From: Ryuthela nishihirai
Taxonomy: Eukaryota; Arthropoda; Arachnida; Araneae; Heptathelidae
Direction: 5' to 3'
NCBI GenBank assembly: GCA_038380435.1
Contig: JAWZYU010000004.1
Location: 20,744,001-20,808,000, forward strand
Length of the DNA: 64,000 nucleotides
Positions 23,486 through 33,353 of this stretch are shown here, in pieces (position 1 is the first letter of the stretch; every line of letters begins with the position of its first letter). A program made the position numbers and the translations under genes. The notes beneath the pieces are model-generated. The model searched no databases. It had not been told where the DNA came from and saw only the letters and a program-made list of their open reading frames with translations.

Positions 23486-24819
23486 CAAGCGATCTAGAAA
23501 GGAGGTACTCTTTTCTAGATCTCTTCTATTCCAGCATTGAAATTCTATTATTATCTTTTTTTTAAGTCGGTTCTACATTCAGATTCGTTTGTTGTATAAA
23601 TCTCACGCACAGGTATATGCGAGCGTTCATGTCACGTTTTTCACGAAGTCACTGCAGCACGTTCATCTGTCGTAACAATATCAATAAAAAATTAGAGAAA
23701 AAATTCTGAGAGTCTGAATGCCCACTGCTCTTGGCGTGTGATTACGAGTGAGAACAATCATCGATCTATATACGGTCAGCCTTTCTCATTGGCAGACGCT
23801 GTCCAGGATAAACCGCTAGCCCCTTCCCACTTCAATCAAAAGAGAACATCGCGCAACAAAAATCCTGACAGGTAATTATTCAGATTCCATGTTCGCCAAA
23901 GAATCGATCGTTTCGTGATCAATACTTTGATCAGAGATTGGAAGAAGTTGGTGGGACAAGTTCGTCTCTTCTGAGTGACAGCCAAATGAGACTGGCTCGA
24001 CGTGCCGGCTCAACTGACACAGGAATAAAACGTCTTAATCAGCGGGTACAAAACAACGCAACCCGCTATTCACCTCACGAAACTTGACTCACTTTGGTGA
24101 TGGATGTTATTAAGGAGGTGTTGCTGCTGCTGCTCGCAATCCTGCAGAGCGGAGGTAATTAACAGCTCGTGGAAGGTGTGTGCGGATGTTGGGAGGGAAA
24201 GAAACACGAACTGGGAATGTATCCACCCCCTCAGGTATGCAGAGAATATAATCTTCCACTGCCGAGATAGGTAATGAAGCAGCCAACTACTAACTTTTAC
24301 TGTAATTTAAAGGTGCGAAGAAATTAAGAAAAAAGGAGAAAATCTCGACAAGATGAGCAAATCCAAAGATGTAATTAAAGATTAAATGTGGAATTTCTGG
24401 AATACGTTGCTCTTACGAAGCATGATAAAAGCAACAATTAGACAACTTTCGTTTGCGTGTGACGCCACAACTTTTCTGTTGCAGGGATGATCAACATTGT
24501 TCAGCAACGTGCAACATATTATGCTTCAAGTGTGTCGCGTGCAACCGAGGGGTGGATCCAAAAACCAAGCATGCCCAATCGAATTTCTGAAAGCAAAGAA
24601 ATCGGGAGGCGTGGCACTGATAAGGGCTGCGTGTGCCACTAGTTGGCAACATCTGATCTAATGTCTTTGAGATAAACGCATGATTCAAATATTTCAAAAC
24701 GGATATTAAACGATAAAATCTTGTAATTTGGATCTTTGAGATTTGTCACTTAGATAATTCCCTCTCAAACTTTTTGCGTCATATGCTCACCAAAGATTAA
24801 GGAAAAACCATCAGATATC
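23486..24819. other. no recognised gene
   Basis: About 1.3 kb with mixed composition. No coding domain or known repeat is recognised. Frames of up to 68 codons are not supported. Confidence 0.45.
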
Positions 24820-26209
24820 TTTTATGATAAAGGCATAGTTCCTAAGAATTTTACCAGAGCTATTGTTATCCCTATTTTCAAAAAAGGGGATCGCAGTTCT
24901 TGTGATAACTATAGGAGTATCAGCCTACTCTCTGTTCCAGGTAAAGTTCTTTCCATGATTTTGCTTAATAGAATTAAGAATCTGGTATGAGCAATGTGGA
25001 TTCAGAAGTGGTAGGGGATGTGTGGATCAGATATTTTTACTTAGGCAGATTCTTGAGAAATGTTTAGAGTTTCAGAAACCTTTGGTTGCTAGCGTGGTTT
25101 TTTTTCAAAAAAGCTTTCGACTCTGTTGATCGTCATAATTTGTGGTTGATTGTGAAATCATATGGTATACCAGGCAAGTTAGTTAACATAATGAAAGCTC
25201 TCTATAATAACACTGAGTCGTGTGTGAGAGTTGGTAAGGCTTGTAGCAAGTGGTTTAGCATTACTTCTGGTGTTCGACAAGGGTGCATTTTGTCTCCTTT
25301 TCTCTTTTGCTTGGTTATTGATTATGTTATGCGAAATTCACTTCAAGGGAAAGATTTTGGCCTTAAATGGACTGGAGATAGAAAAATTTCTGATTTAGAT
25401 TATGCTGATGATTTAGCCCTTTTGGCAAATGATGTTGATGAGATGAACTCTTTCATTCGAGCTGTTGATGAGACTGGTAGTAGAGTAGGTTTGGTTATAA
25501 ACAGAGAGAAAACTAAACTGATGAAAATTGGTCAGGCAGGCTGTGATTCAGTTAATCTGAATGGTTGCAGTCTTGAGCAGGTGTCACAGTTTAATTATTT
25601 TGGGAGCTATGTAACAGATAATGGTGATGTGCGGCATGAGATTAACAGACGAATAGGGATTGCTGCCGGGACTTTTAAGAATCTATGGAGAGTGTGGAGA
25701 AATAGGAGTATTACACCTAAATACTAAAATTAGACTGTATAATAGTTTGGTTCTTTCTAGGGTTAGTTATGGTAGTGAACCTTGGACACTTTGTAAACAA
25801 GATAACAGGAAACTTGATGTTTTTGATTCCAGATGCTTACGCAGTATCTTGGGCATTAGGTGGTTCAACTTTGTAACTAATGATGAGGTTAGGCAAAGGA
25901 GTTTGAAAACCTCCTTTAAGCAGCATATTGTGCAGAGAGAGACTCCGTTGGTTTGGCCATGTTGCCCGTATGAATAATTATAGATTGGCGAATAGGGTTA
26001 TGAACAGTGTGCCTAAAGGCCTCGGAAAGAAGGTGAGACCTAGGATGCGGTGGGCAGACAATGTCAAACAGGACCTTGTTAGAATTGGTGTGCAGTGGCC
26101 AGATGCAGTAGATGTAGCTCAGGATAGACTTGCTTGGAAAACTAAATTGCACGGTCTGGTTGGACCTCCGTAGCCCATGGCTGCTTGAGGATGATGATGA
26201 TGATGATGA
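24820..26209 (+). mobile_element. LINE-X copy, 5'-truncated, with intact 3' end
   Basis: Begins within the region before the polymerase fingers (TTTATGATAAAGGCATAGTT) and runs to TAGCCCATGGCTGCTTGAGG plus a GAT-repeat tail. A deletion of about 16 bp (near 24986) and insertions in a T-run (near 25100) break the frame. It lies in the same orientation as the copy at 21344. Confidence 0.9.
24850..26173 (+). pseudogene. LINE-X reverse transcriptase, broken in several places
   Basis: Frames 25086-25727, 25660-25977 and 25928-26173 hold successive parts. These are KKAFDSVDRHNLW, SGVRQGCILSPFLFCLVIDY and ISDLDYADDLALLAND (intact YADD) in the first. The thumb and tail region LGIRWFNFVTNDEVRQRS is in the second. 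RERLRWFGHVARM and GLGKKVRPRMRWADNVKQDL are in the third. At least three frameshifts separate them. The upstream part (24850-25085) encodes GDRSSCDNYRSISLLSVPGK in another frame. Confidence 0.87.
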
Positions 26210-26639
26210 CCGCCAACGATTTGGAAAAAGTTTGCTCCCACCAATCATTTGATCAAAACTTCCTGATCCCATTAAACATTTTTTATGAAAATTGTTGACT
26301 CCACAAGCTAGTCCTAGACCTAGAAAAAAATAAATGAGGACAAATGATCTGACTGAAAAGGGCCGGAACCTTGTTCCGGTCTAAACATTTTTCCTCTTCT
26401 AGTGGTGTTTAAACAAATTCTTAAAAAATATAAGTAATAAAAATAATATATATTTAATATTTTTTCTCCTCCATTCAAGTTACTACCTTTCTCAAAAGGA
26501 GGGGGTAGATTTCCTCCCCTCTAGTTCCGGACCTGCAATCAGAAAATCCAGATCTCACCAACCATTTGGTAAAAAATATCATAGTCTCAACGCTATAAAC
26601 ACCAGTCTATGCCAAAAAAAAATGCAATTTCAGTTACTA
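26210..26639. other. no recognised feature
   Basis: AT-rich spacer between the LINE-X tail and SINE-B. Nothing recognised. Confidence 0.45.
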
Positions 26640-26840
26640 TGAGCCGTCCCGTGGTCGAGTGGTTTAGTACGCTTGGCAACTGATCTAAGGGACCTGGGTT
26701 CGAGCCCGGGTAAGGCATGGATGTGTGTGTTGTTTTTCTGCTGAGGTCCTGCATTCCTCTCAGATCTTCTACTGTGGCATATAAACTGACAGGCTCCTGT
26801 CAGACCTCTGTGGCAAGCAGCTGCTTGAAGGTTTTTTTTT
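26640..26840 (+). mobile_element. SINE-B reference copy, tRNA Ser/Leu-like head
   Basis: The head GAGCCGTCCCGTGGTCGAGT carries an A box of the class II tRNA type (GTGGTCGAGTGG) and the B box GGGTTCGAGCCCGG. The body of about 120 bp ends CAGACCTCTGTGGCAAGCAG, then CTGCTTGAAGG and a T-run. Pol III would start here and could stop in the T-run. Other copies lie at 4328-4514, 42665-42822 and 43898-44062, some of which show only part of the unit. It differs from SINE-A in head, body and tail. Confidence 0.85.
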
Positions 26841-26898
26841 TTATTTATGTCTATTTTAATATTTGCAAATATTACATTAATCATTAGTGTAAACTTTC

Positions 26899-27897
26899 AT
26901 CATCATCATTATCCTCAAGTAGCCATGGGCTACGGAGATCTAATCAGACCTTGCAGTTAAATTCTCCAAGCATATCTGTCCTGAGCTACATCTGCTGCAT
27001 CCGGCCACTGCACACCAATTCTAACAAGGTCCTGTTTAACATTGTCTGCCCCCCGCATCCTAGGTCTCCCCTCCTTCTGAGGCCTCTAGGCACACTGTTC
27101 ATAACCCTATTCACCAATCTATAATTATCCATACGGGCAACATGGCCAAACCAGCGGAGTCTCTCTCTGCACAATATGCTGGTTAAAGGAGGTTGCAGAC
27201 TCCTTTGCCTAACCTCATCATTAGTTACAAAGTTAAACCACCTAATACCCAAGATACTACGTAAGCATCTAGAATCAAAAGCATCTAGTTTCCTGTTATC
27301 TTGTTTACACAGCGTCCAGGTTTCACTACCATAACTAACCCTAGAAAGAACCAAACTATTATACAGTCTAATTGTAGTCTTTAGGTGTATACGCCTATTT
27401 CTCCACAATCTCCATAGATTCTTAAAAGTCCCGGCAGCAATCCCTATTCGTCTGTTAATCTCATGCCGCACATCACCATTATCTGTTACATAGCTCCCAA
27501 GATAATTAAACTGTGACACCTGCTCAAGACTGCAACCATTCAGATTAACTGAATCACAGCCTGCCTGACCAATTTTTATCACTTTAGTTTTCTCTCTGTT
27601 TATAACCAAACCTACTCTACTACCAGTTTCATCAACAGCTCGAATGAAAGAGTTCATCTCATCAACATCATTTGCCAAAAGGGCTAAATCATCAGCATAA
27701 TCTAAATCAGAAATTTTCGTATCTCCAGTCCATTTAAGGCCAAAATCTTTCCCTTGAAGTGAATTTCGCATAACATCATCAATAACCAAGCTAAAGAGAA
27801 AAGGAGACAAAATGCACCCTTGTCGAACACCAGAAGTAATGCTAAACCAATTGCTACAAGCCTTACCAACTCTCACACACGACTCAGTGTTATTATT
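26899..27897 (-). mobile_element. LINE-X copy, reverse orientation
   Basis: The 3' end lies at the left: inverted GAT tail (26899-26911), then CCTCAAGTAGCCATGGGCTA. The 5' truncation is at about 27897, within the segment encoding YNNTESCVRVG. It is oriented opposite to the copy at 24820-26209, with about 0.7 kb between their 3' ends. Confidence 0.9.
26986..27876 (-). pseudogene. LINE-X reverse transcriptase, 296-codon open segment
   Basis: The longest undisturbed LINE-X frame. It opens with RVGKACSNWFSITSGVRQGC, has ISDLDYADDLALLAND with the catalytic YADD intact, and continues through LGIRWFNFVTNDEVRQRS and RERLRWFGHVARMDNYRL. It loses frame in the arginine-rich stretch at about 27065. It lacks the first catalytic Asp block because of the 5' truncation. 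The openness of this segment suggests a younger insertion than the others. Confidence 0.88.
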
Positions 27898-28655
27898 AAA
27901 TGCTGCAAGAGTTTTGTTAAGAATTAAGTTTTATTGGTACAAGGGTAAAAAGCGAGAAATAGTTACGTAAAATATGTTTTTTAACGTCATAAAAGTAAAT
28001 ATAAGGAAAAAAAAACAACTCAGAGTTGAAGAAATATAAGAAGAATCTACATCAGAGATGCGGAAACTGTAGGTCGCGCGAAAAATTCTGGGAATCAAAT
28101 TTGATCTCTTCATCTAAGAGATTATAAAAACCCGATAAGTAATTTATTCTGGAGATTTCATTTATTTGAAGAGTAATTTAATTTACTTTGTCGATATCTT
28201 ATTTTAGCTGATTCAAATTGTGAGCATACGAAAATGAAAGTTTTCGAGATTTAATCAGGAGAATGACATCAGATTAGTAATTTCCAACGTTACGATAAAT
28301 CCTAACCAAATGTTATTTGTCATCCAAGCACACCCTTCTTATCATTTTTTGCTTTGTATTTGTTTTCATATAAATGAGGAGAAATTATAATTATTTATTT
28401 GGAGACTAGGAGCGAGTATTCAGGTGGGATACTTGGAATACTAAAGTAACCCCCCACACTTAAGTTTCGAGAGCTCGAAATTGAAAAAATGATAACATTA
28501 TTTACAGGTACAGTTCATTTTTTTTGAGGGAAACTCTGTGTTAAATGAAAGAGAGTAAAGAAGTGCTCTAAAGAAGTTGCAGCTTCTCAGGATATAAGAA
28601 ATGGGCATGACCTTGCTCCTTATTTTAAATCTGCCACCAGGAAAGAATAAACATG
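27898..28655. other. no recognised feature
   Basis: AT-rich interval. It contains no supported gene or named repeat. Confidence 0.45.
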
Positions 28656-28666
28656 AAATAAGACAC

Positions 28667-28888
28667 TAATCAGCGAGCGATAGAACTATCGTTCAGTTTG
28701 TTGTTTCTGAGCCACCAGTAAACATTGCATTTTTTTTACATCATGGCAAATCACCTCTTGTAGTTAAAAGAAGAGATCACGTTTCTTTTACGTAAACTGT
28801 TTCGAATGCATATATAAAAAGAAAGGAGACATAATTCCCATCCCGTCAACGCAAATGTCTTGACCACACTACTATATGTGACGTGGCA
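28667..28888. repeat. left flank copy of a duplication that brackets the minisatellite block
   Basis: The start (CTAATCAGCGAGCGAT, near 28667) and the end (CGCAAATGTCTTGACCAC, near 28851) both recur, diverged, at 32941-33353 on the far side of the minisatellite region. The copy here is shorter between those anchors. Confidence 0.7.
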
Positions 28889-28999
28889 GATTTTTTTTTT
28901 CGTGGCTATTAAAAAAATAAAAGAACCTTAGGTTCAGTAAAAAATAATGGATAGGCTTTTGACGTAACGTATCGAGTTTGAAGATAAGTATCAACTTTT

Positions 29000-30080
29000 C
29001 TTTTTTTCTTGAAATGTGTTCCACGTCGTCATGTATTGTTTGATGAGCAGTTTGTCCCCAATAAACCTTATGGCATTTGGCCATATAGAAATTAGGGTAT
29101 TATGGGGAATATATATAGATAGTATGGATTTGGGTGGGAAATTCCATGACCACATAACTCTGTATCAGACTGATGGGTGTTTTGGCTGGGTGTTAGATTC
29201 ACTGAGTGTCAGACTAGATGGGTATGAATCTGACTATGTGACAGACTGGCTGGATGTCAGACTGTCTTCCTGTCTTACTGGCTAAGTGTCAGTCTGGCTT
29301 GATGTCCGACTGGCTGGGTGACAGTCTGCGTGTCTGACTGGTGTGATGGGATTCGTGGGTTCGTGTCAATATTGCAGTGTATCAGATTCTCTGGATATCA
29401 GTTTCACTGGATATCAGGATAACTTTGTATCAGAGTGGCTGGGTGTTATTCTGGTAGCATGTCAGGCTGTGTGGTTGTTAATATGTCTGGGTGTCACTCT
29501 CAATTTTTGTCAGACTGCCAGTTCTGATTGGTTGCCGCACTGGTTCTGTGACAAGCACTCTGTGTGTGAGTCGAACAGGATGATAGAGGCTTCATGTCAG
29601 TAATCCTGGTGCCATCCTTTCTGGGTGTCAGTTTTGCTTCATGTTAGACGGGCTGGGTGTTCTTGGTGGAGGTGAGATTTAAGGCTGTGAGACTGACTGG
29701 GTGTTTTCTGCGTGCTTATCTGACTGTACTGATTTCAGACTGTCTTTATATCTGGCTAGGTATCAGACTGGCTTGTTTTTAATCTGTGTCAAATTGGCTG
29801 GATGTTCGTTTAGCTCCTTTTCAGACTAGTTTAGCGAGGGTTGCTGAGTGTCAGTCTGTATGGTTATCAATATACTTTTAAGCGTAAAATAATATAAGTG
29901 CACACACAGAACGTGGAAAATTTGTGTGACAGGTAAAAGAGGAAAAATGCTTCAACAAGTGGGCATCGATCAGGACATGTTCCCAAGACACCTGAAGGAA
30001 GTTAAGTGATGAGTATATCAATAAAACTAACCAATTCACGACATTATTTTTCTCCAGCAAAATGTTACCGAGTTTGAATG
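29000..30080. repeat. minisatellite unit 1 (leader, TGTCAGACTGGCTGGG array, trailer)
   Basis: The leader at about 29010-29170 has GTCATGTATTGTTTGATGAG and GGCCATATAGAAATTAGGG. An array of degenerate, roughly 20-25 bp repeats of GTGTCAGACTGGCTGGGTGT follows (29170-29870). The trailer is at 29875-30045 (TGCTTCAACAAGTGGGCATC). The same three-part plan recurs in the next two units. Frames inside it (for example 29016-29285) are by-products. Confidence 0.85.
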
Positions 30081-31535
30081 GAAGTTTCGACATTTTTCCC
30101 CTCTTCACGTGTCTTCTACAGCGTCATGTATTTTTATTGGGCAGTTTCTTCTTCAGTAAACCTTATGGTATTTGGTCCTATAGAAATTTGGGAATTATTG
30201 AAAAAAGTATGCATAGTCAGAACTGGGATGGGGAATTCCATGACCACATATCTATGTATCAGACTGGCTGTTGTATTTCTGTCTGGATGTCAGTGTTGCT
30301 GTGTGTCAGATTCACTGGGTGTCAGACTGCTGAGTCTAATCTGCCTATGTGTAAGCTTGGCTTTGTGTCAGACTGTGTCGGTTTCAGTCTAGCTGGGTTT
30401 CAAATTGGTGTTGTTTTAAGATTAGCTGGATGTTAGATTCTCTGGTGTCAAACTGTCTGGGTGTCCGATGGTCTGGGTATCAGTCTGAATGCGACTAAGT
30501 CTGGTCACAGCGAGACTGGTTTTGTGACAGACTCTCTTGGTATCAGTCTGACATACATGCTGAATCAGTATCCCTGGGTATCATATTTTCAGGGTGACAG
30601 TTTTGTTTGGTGTCAGACTGGTGGGTGGTCTTGGTGAAGGTCAGATTTGATGGGTGTGAGACTGGATGGATGTGTGTTCCGGGGAGTTATCAGACTGGTT
30701 CTCTGTCAATCCAGCTACTTGTCAGAATCACTGGTTTTCAATCTGTCTGTGTGTCAGATTGCCTGGGTATCAGATATTTTGAGTTTCACTTTGGCTGGAT
30801 ATGAAAGTAGCGAGGTGTTTTTGGTGGATGTGAGACTGGTTGAGTGTCCATATCTCTGTGTATCTTGTTGTCAGTCTGGCTCTATGTCTGGCTAGCTGAG
30901 TTACAGACTAATTGGGTGTCAGTTGGATTGGTGAAGCATAAAGATAGAGAAGTGCACACATAGAATGTGGAAAGTCTGGGTTGGGTTGTTTTACCTCTGA
31001 GCGGCACTTTTTTGCACACCATGGGCTAAATGGCCAGGTCACATGGACCCCGAAGGCTCAGAGAAGGTTGGAGGAGGGGACCCACTGGAATAGTTGTTGG
31101 GAGACAGATGGTAGCCTCCCGTCAAGGCCATCCAGCGTGTTCTTTAACGTGCACAGGGTATGGCTCTCTCGCACACGAGGCCACGGCTTAACGTCCCATC
31201 CGACAGACGGCATCCTTTCCAAGCCCATCGGTGTCCCCTACTGACCGTGGGCAGGGCGGGGAATTTTGCGGAGATAAATCTCAACGCTGACCCAGCTGGG
31301 ACTCGAACCTGGGAACTACAGATTACGAGCCTGGCGCGCTACCGACTGAGCCATCCCCGCCCCGTGGAAAGTCTGCAAAGCAGGTTAAAAGTAAGAATGC
31401 GTCAACAAGTGGGCATCTATCAAGTATGTTCCCAAGACACCTGGAGGAAGTGAAGTGAGGAGCATATCAGAAAACTGACCACGTCACGGCCTTTCTTTGC
31501 TCAATAAGATATTATTACCGAGTTTAACCCGAAGT
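30081..31535. repeat. minisatellite unit 2, interrupted by SINE-A
   Basis: Leader at about 30105-30265 (GCGTCATGTATTTTTATTGG, then GGGGAATTCCATGACCACAT), array at 30260-30935 and trailer at 30940-31490 (GCGTCAACAAGTGGGCATCT). SINE-A copy 7 is inserted in the trailer. Without the SINE the unit is about 1.06 kb, close to unit 1. Confidence 0.85.
30979..31363 (-). mobile_element. SINE-A copy 7 with perfect 12-bp target duplication
   Basis: Reverse, full length, from GGTTGGGTTGTTTTACCTCT to the inverted head (GCGCGCTACCGACTGAGCCA). It is flanked by GTGGAAAGTCTG at 30967-30978 and 31364-31375. It inserted after the minisatellite units had been duplicated, since the other units lack it. Confidence 0.95.
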
Positions 31536-31536
31536 A

Positions 31537-31788
31537 CAGTCGCTCAAAAAAGTATCCGAACGCCATGGTTGATTACAGAATTCAGAAAAAAATATCTGGC
31601 AACGATTTTTTTAGAAATTAGTGATCTGGCAACCTTCTTGTCACGTGACACGAAAGTTGCCAGATCACTAATCGTGTCACGTGACACGAAGGTTGCCAGA
31701 TCACTAATTTCTAAAAAAATCGTTGCCAGATATTTTTTCCTGAATTCTGTAATCAACCATGGCGTTCGGATACTTTTTTGAGCGACTG
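31537..31788. mobile_element. foldback MITE-F, complete 252-bp copy
   Basis: CAGTCGCTCAAAAAAGTATC at the left and its inverse at the right, flanked by TA (31535-31536 and 31789-31790). By eye its interior is the reverse complement of the interior of the copy at 18622-18873, apart from a single extra base in that copy. The two therefore look recently related. It sits between minisatellite units 2 and 3. Confidence 0.94.
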
Positions 31789-31794
31789 TACCAC

Positions 31795-32400
31795 TTTTTG
31801 TCTCCTGTTCAGACATCTGTAGTGTGATGTATTGTTTCTTGGTCAGTTTCTTCTTCAGTGATATTTAGCCATATAGAAATTAGGGAATTACGGAAAAGTA
31901 TTCATAGTTAATTCTGGGAATGGTAATTCCATGATATCATACTGTATATCTGTATTAGACTTGCTGTGTGTGAATGTCTGGCTCTGTGTCAGACTATCTT
32001 GTTGTCGATCTGTCTGATTATCAGGCTCGCTTTATGTCAATCTCTGTTAGTGTAATTCTGGCTAGATGTCAGACTTGGATGTCAGTCTTATTGGGTATTA
32101 GATTTTTTGATATCAGGTTTCCTTGTTATCAGACGAACTGGTTGCCTTGTGTAATACTGACAGTGCAAGACTTATTGTGTATCACTGACTTATGTCAATC
32201 TGGCAGAATTACGGACTAGCAGGGTATCAGTCTGTATGTGTGTCATTCTGATTGGTGAAACCGCAAGTACGCACGAATAACTTTGAAACTCTGGGTAGCT
32301 GGTTGGAAAGAAAAATGCGTCAACATGTGGACATCCATCAGGAAAAGGAACGTACCCAGAAGGGGAACCAAGGTGTTAGGACCTTCCCGAAAATACAGTC
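31795..32400. repeat. minisatellite unit 3, shorter
   Basis: Leader at about 31800-31950 (GTGATGTATTGTTTCTTGGT, AGCCATATAGAAATTAGGGA and GGTAATTCCATGATATCATA), a short and more decayed array at 31960-32240, and a trailer at 32250-32360 (GCGTCAACATGTGGACATCC). It is the most diverged of the three units. Confidence 0.8.
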
Positions 32401-32505
32401 GTCTTATGCAAAATCTCAAACTCCTCCATCTGCTTTGAAATCCAAAAACAGGTGTCTCTATATTTTCATTTTAGCCCCATATAATAGCCCGATATTAAAA
32501 TAGAT

Positions 32506-32937
32506 TTAAAAAAAAATGTAAAATCCTCTTCCATATAGAATACCATTTTTACATTTCCTGTCTTGAGATCCTGAATATTTTAGTAACTGGGGAAACCCTA
32601 CTGAAGTCTTATTCTCAGACACCCTCTCCTCTCGAAAGTAAATTCCAAATTCTAGGACTTTACCCTCTTTCTTTCTAAAACAGTCCCTAGTTAAGTGGTT
32701 GCCTGCGCATTTCACGCAGCGAGGCAAATTGTAACAGCCACTCTGAGCGTGATCATATCTCTGGCACTGGTGGCATTGAGTAGGACTCTTCTTGCTCCTA
32801 TAACTTTCCACGTGGATCTTTAAATGGAAAAGGTCGGTGATGTCATAAATTTTCTTGTTAGCAGTATCTCCCAAACTAAATCCTGGGTTACGTTCCTGCA
32901 AATCACGGCCATTGTACAAAACTACTCTAATCAGCAA
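32506..32937 (-). pseudogene. Jockey-type retrotransposon gag (ORF1) fragment with zinc knuckles
   Basis: The 143-codon frame contains a pre-zinc-knuckle segment (IYDITDLFHLKIHVESYRSK), then CHQCQRYDHAQSGC and CVKCAGNHLTRDC, two retroviral-type knuckles (about 32680-32775). This order (a PRE_C2HC-like segment followed by knuckles) is typical of the nucleic-acid-binding ORF1 protein of Jockey or X-element LINEs, which coats the element RNA. The N-terminal part and any reverse transcriptase are absent. After the knuckles the frame (KVLEFGIYFREERVSENKTS) may be low-conservation ORF1 tail. It is a third retrotransposon lineage here, distinct from LINE-X. Confidence 0.78.
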
Positions 32938-32940
32938 TAT

Positions 32941-33353
32941 CTCTAATCAGCAAGCGATGAAATTATCAGTCAGTTTGTAGTCATTTAATTTTTGGTTTTC
33001 TGAGCCATTATTTTAGCTCTAATTGAAGATAAGAAATGATTCCGAGCTATATTATTAAAATAGCATATGGGATAATATACGTGATGTTAAGATTAGCAAA
33101 TACAGTACATTCTGGAGCATATCCACGATTCTTTAAGGGTGATGCTGAACCTAAAAAGCCTCGAAAAACATCTGTCATGCCCCATACAGATAGCGTTGTT
33201 TTCAACAAGGTATATGTGGTTAAACTTTACGTGGTAAAAGATGACAAGTGTCTTCTACATACTGCTTCAAATTCATAAACACAAGTCTCCTCCACTCCCC
33301 ATCCCTCCTGCAAACACAAATGTCTTGACCACGCTATTCTAAGTGGCATTGCA
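32941..33353. repeat. right flank copy of the duplication bracketing the minisatellite block
   Basis: CTAATCAGCAAGCGAT at 32942 and CACAAATGTCTTGACCAC near 33315 match the anchors at 28667 and 28851. The middle is longer here (about 410 against about 220 bp). Just before it, CTCTAATCAGCA is present twice (32923-32934 and 32940-32951), possibly the target duplication of an insertion. Confidence 0.68.

Noticed and set aside
25916..26272. 118-codon reverse frame over LINE-X
   Set aside because: Antisense shadow of the LINE-X tail domain. The same shadow occurs at 10058-10294, 36072-36362 and 39586-39822.
29016..30895. Cys- and Val-rich frames of 65-124 codons
   Set aside because: They follow the minisatellite unit TGTCAGACTGG and appear in several registers at once, so they reflect the repeat.
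30981..31453. Recurrent frames of 80-120 codons beginning MGCFTSERHFFAHHG or MALPHTGPRLNVPS
   Set aside because: They lie wholly inside SINE-A copies, mostly on the strand opposite to Pol III transcription, and recur at every copy. They are by-products of the repeat, not a protein family.
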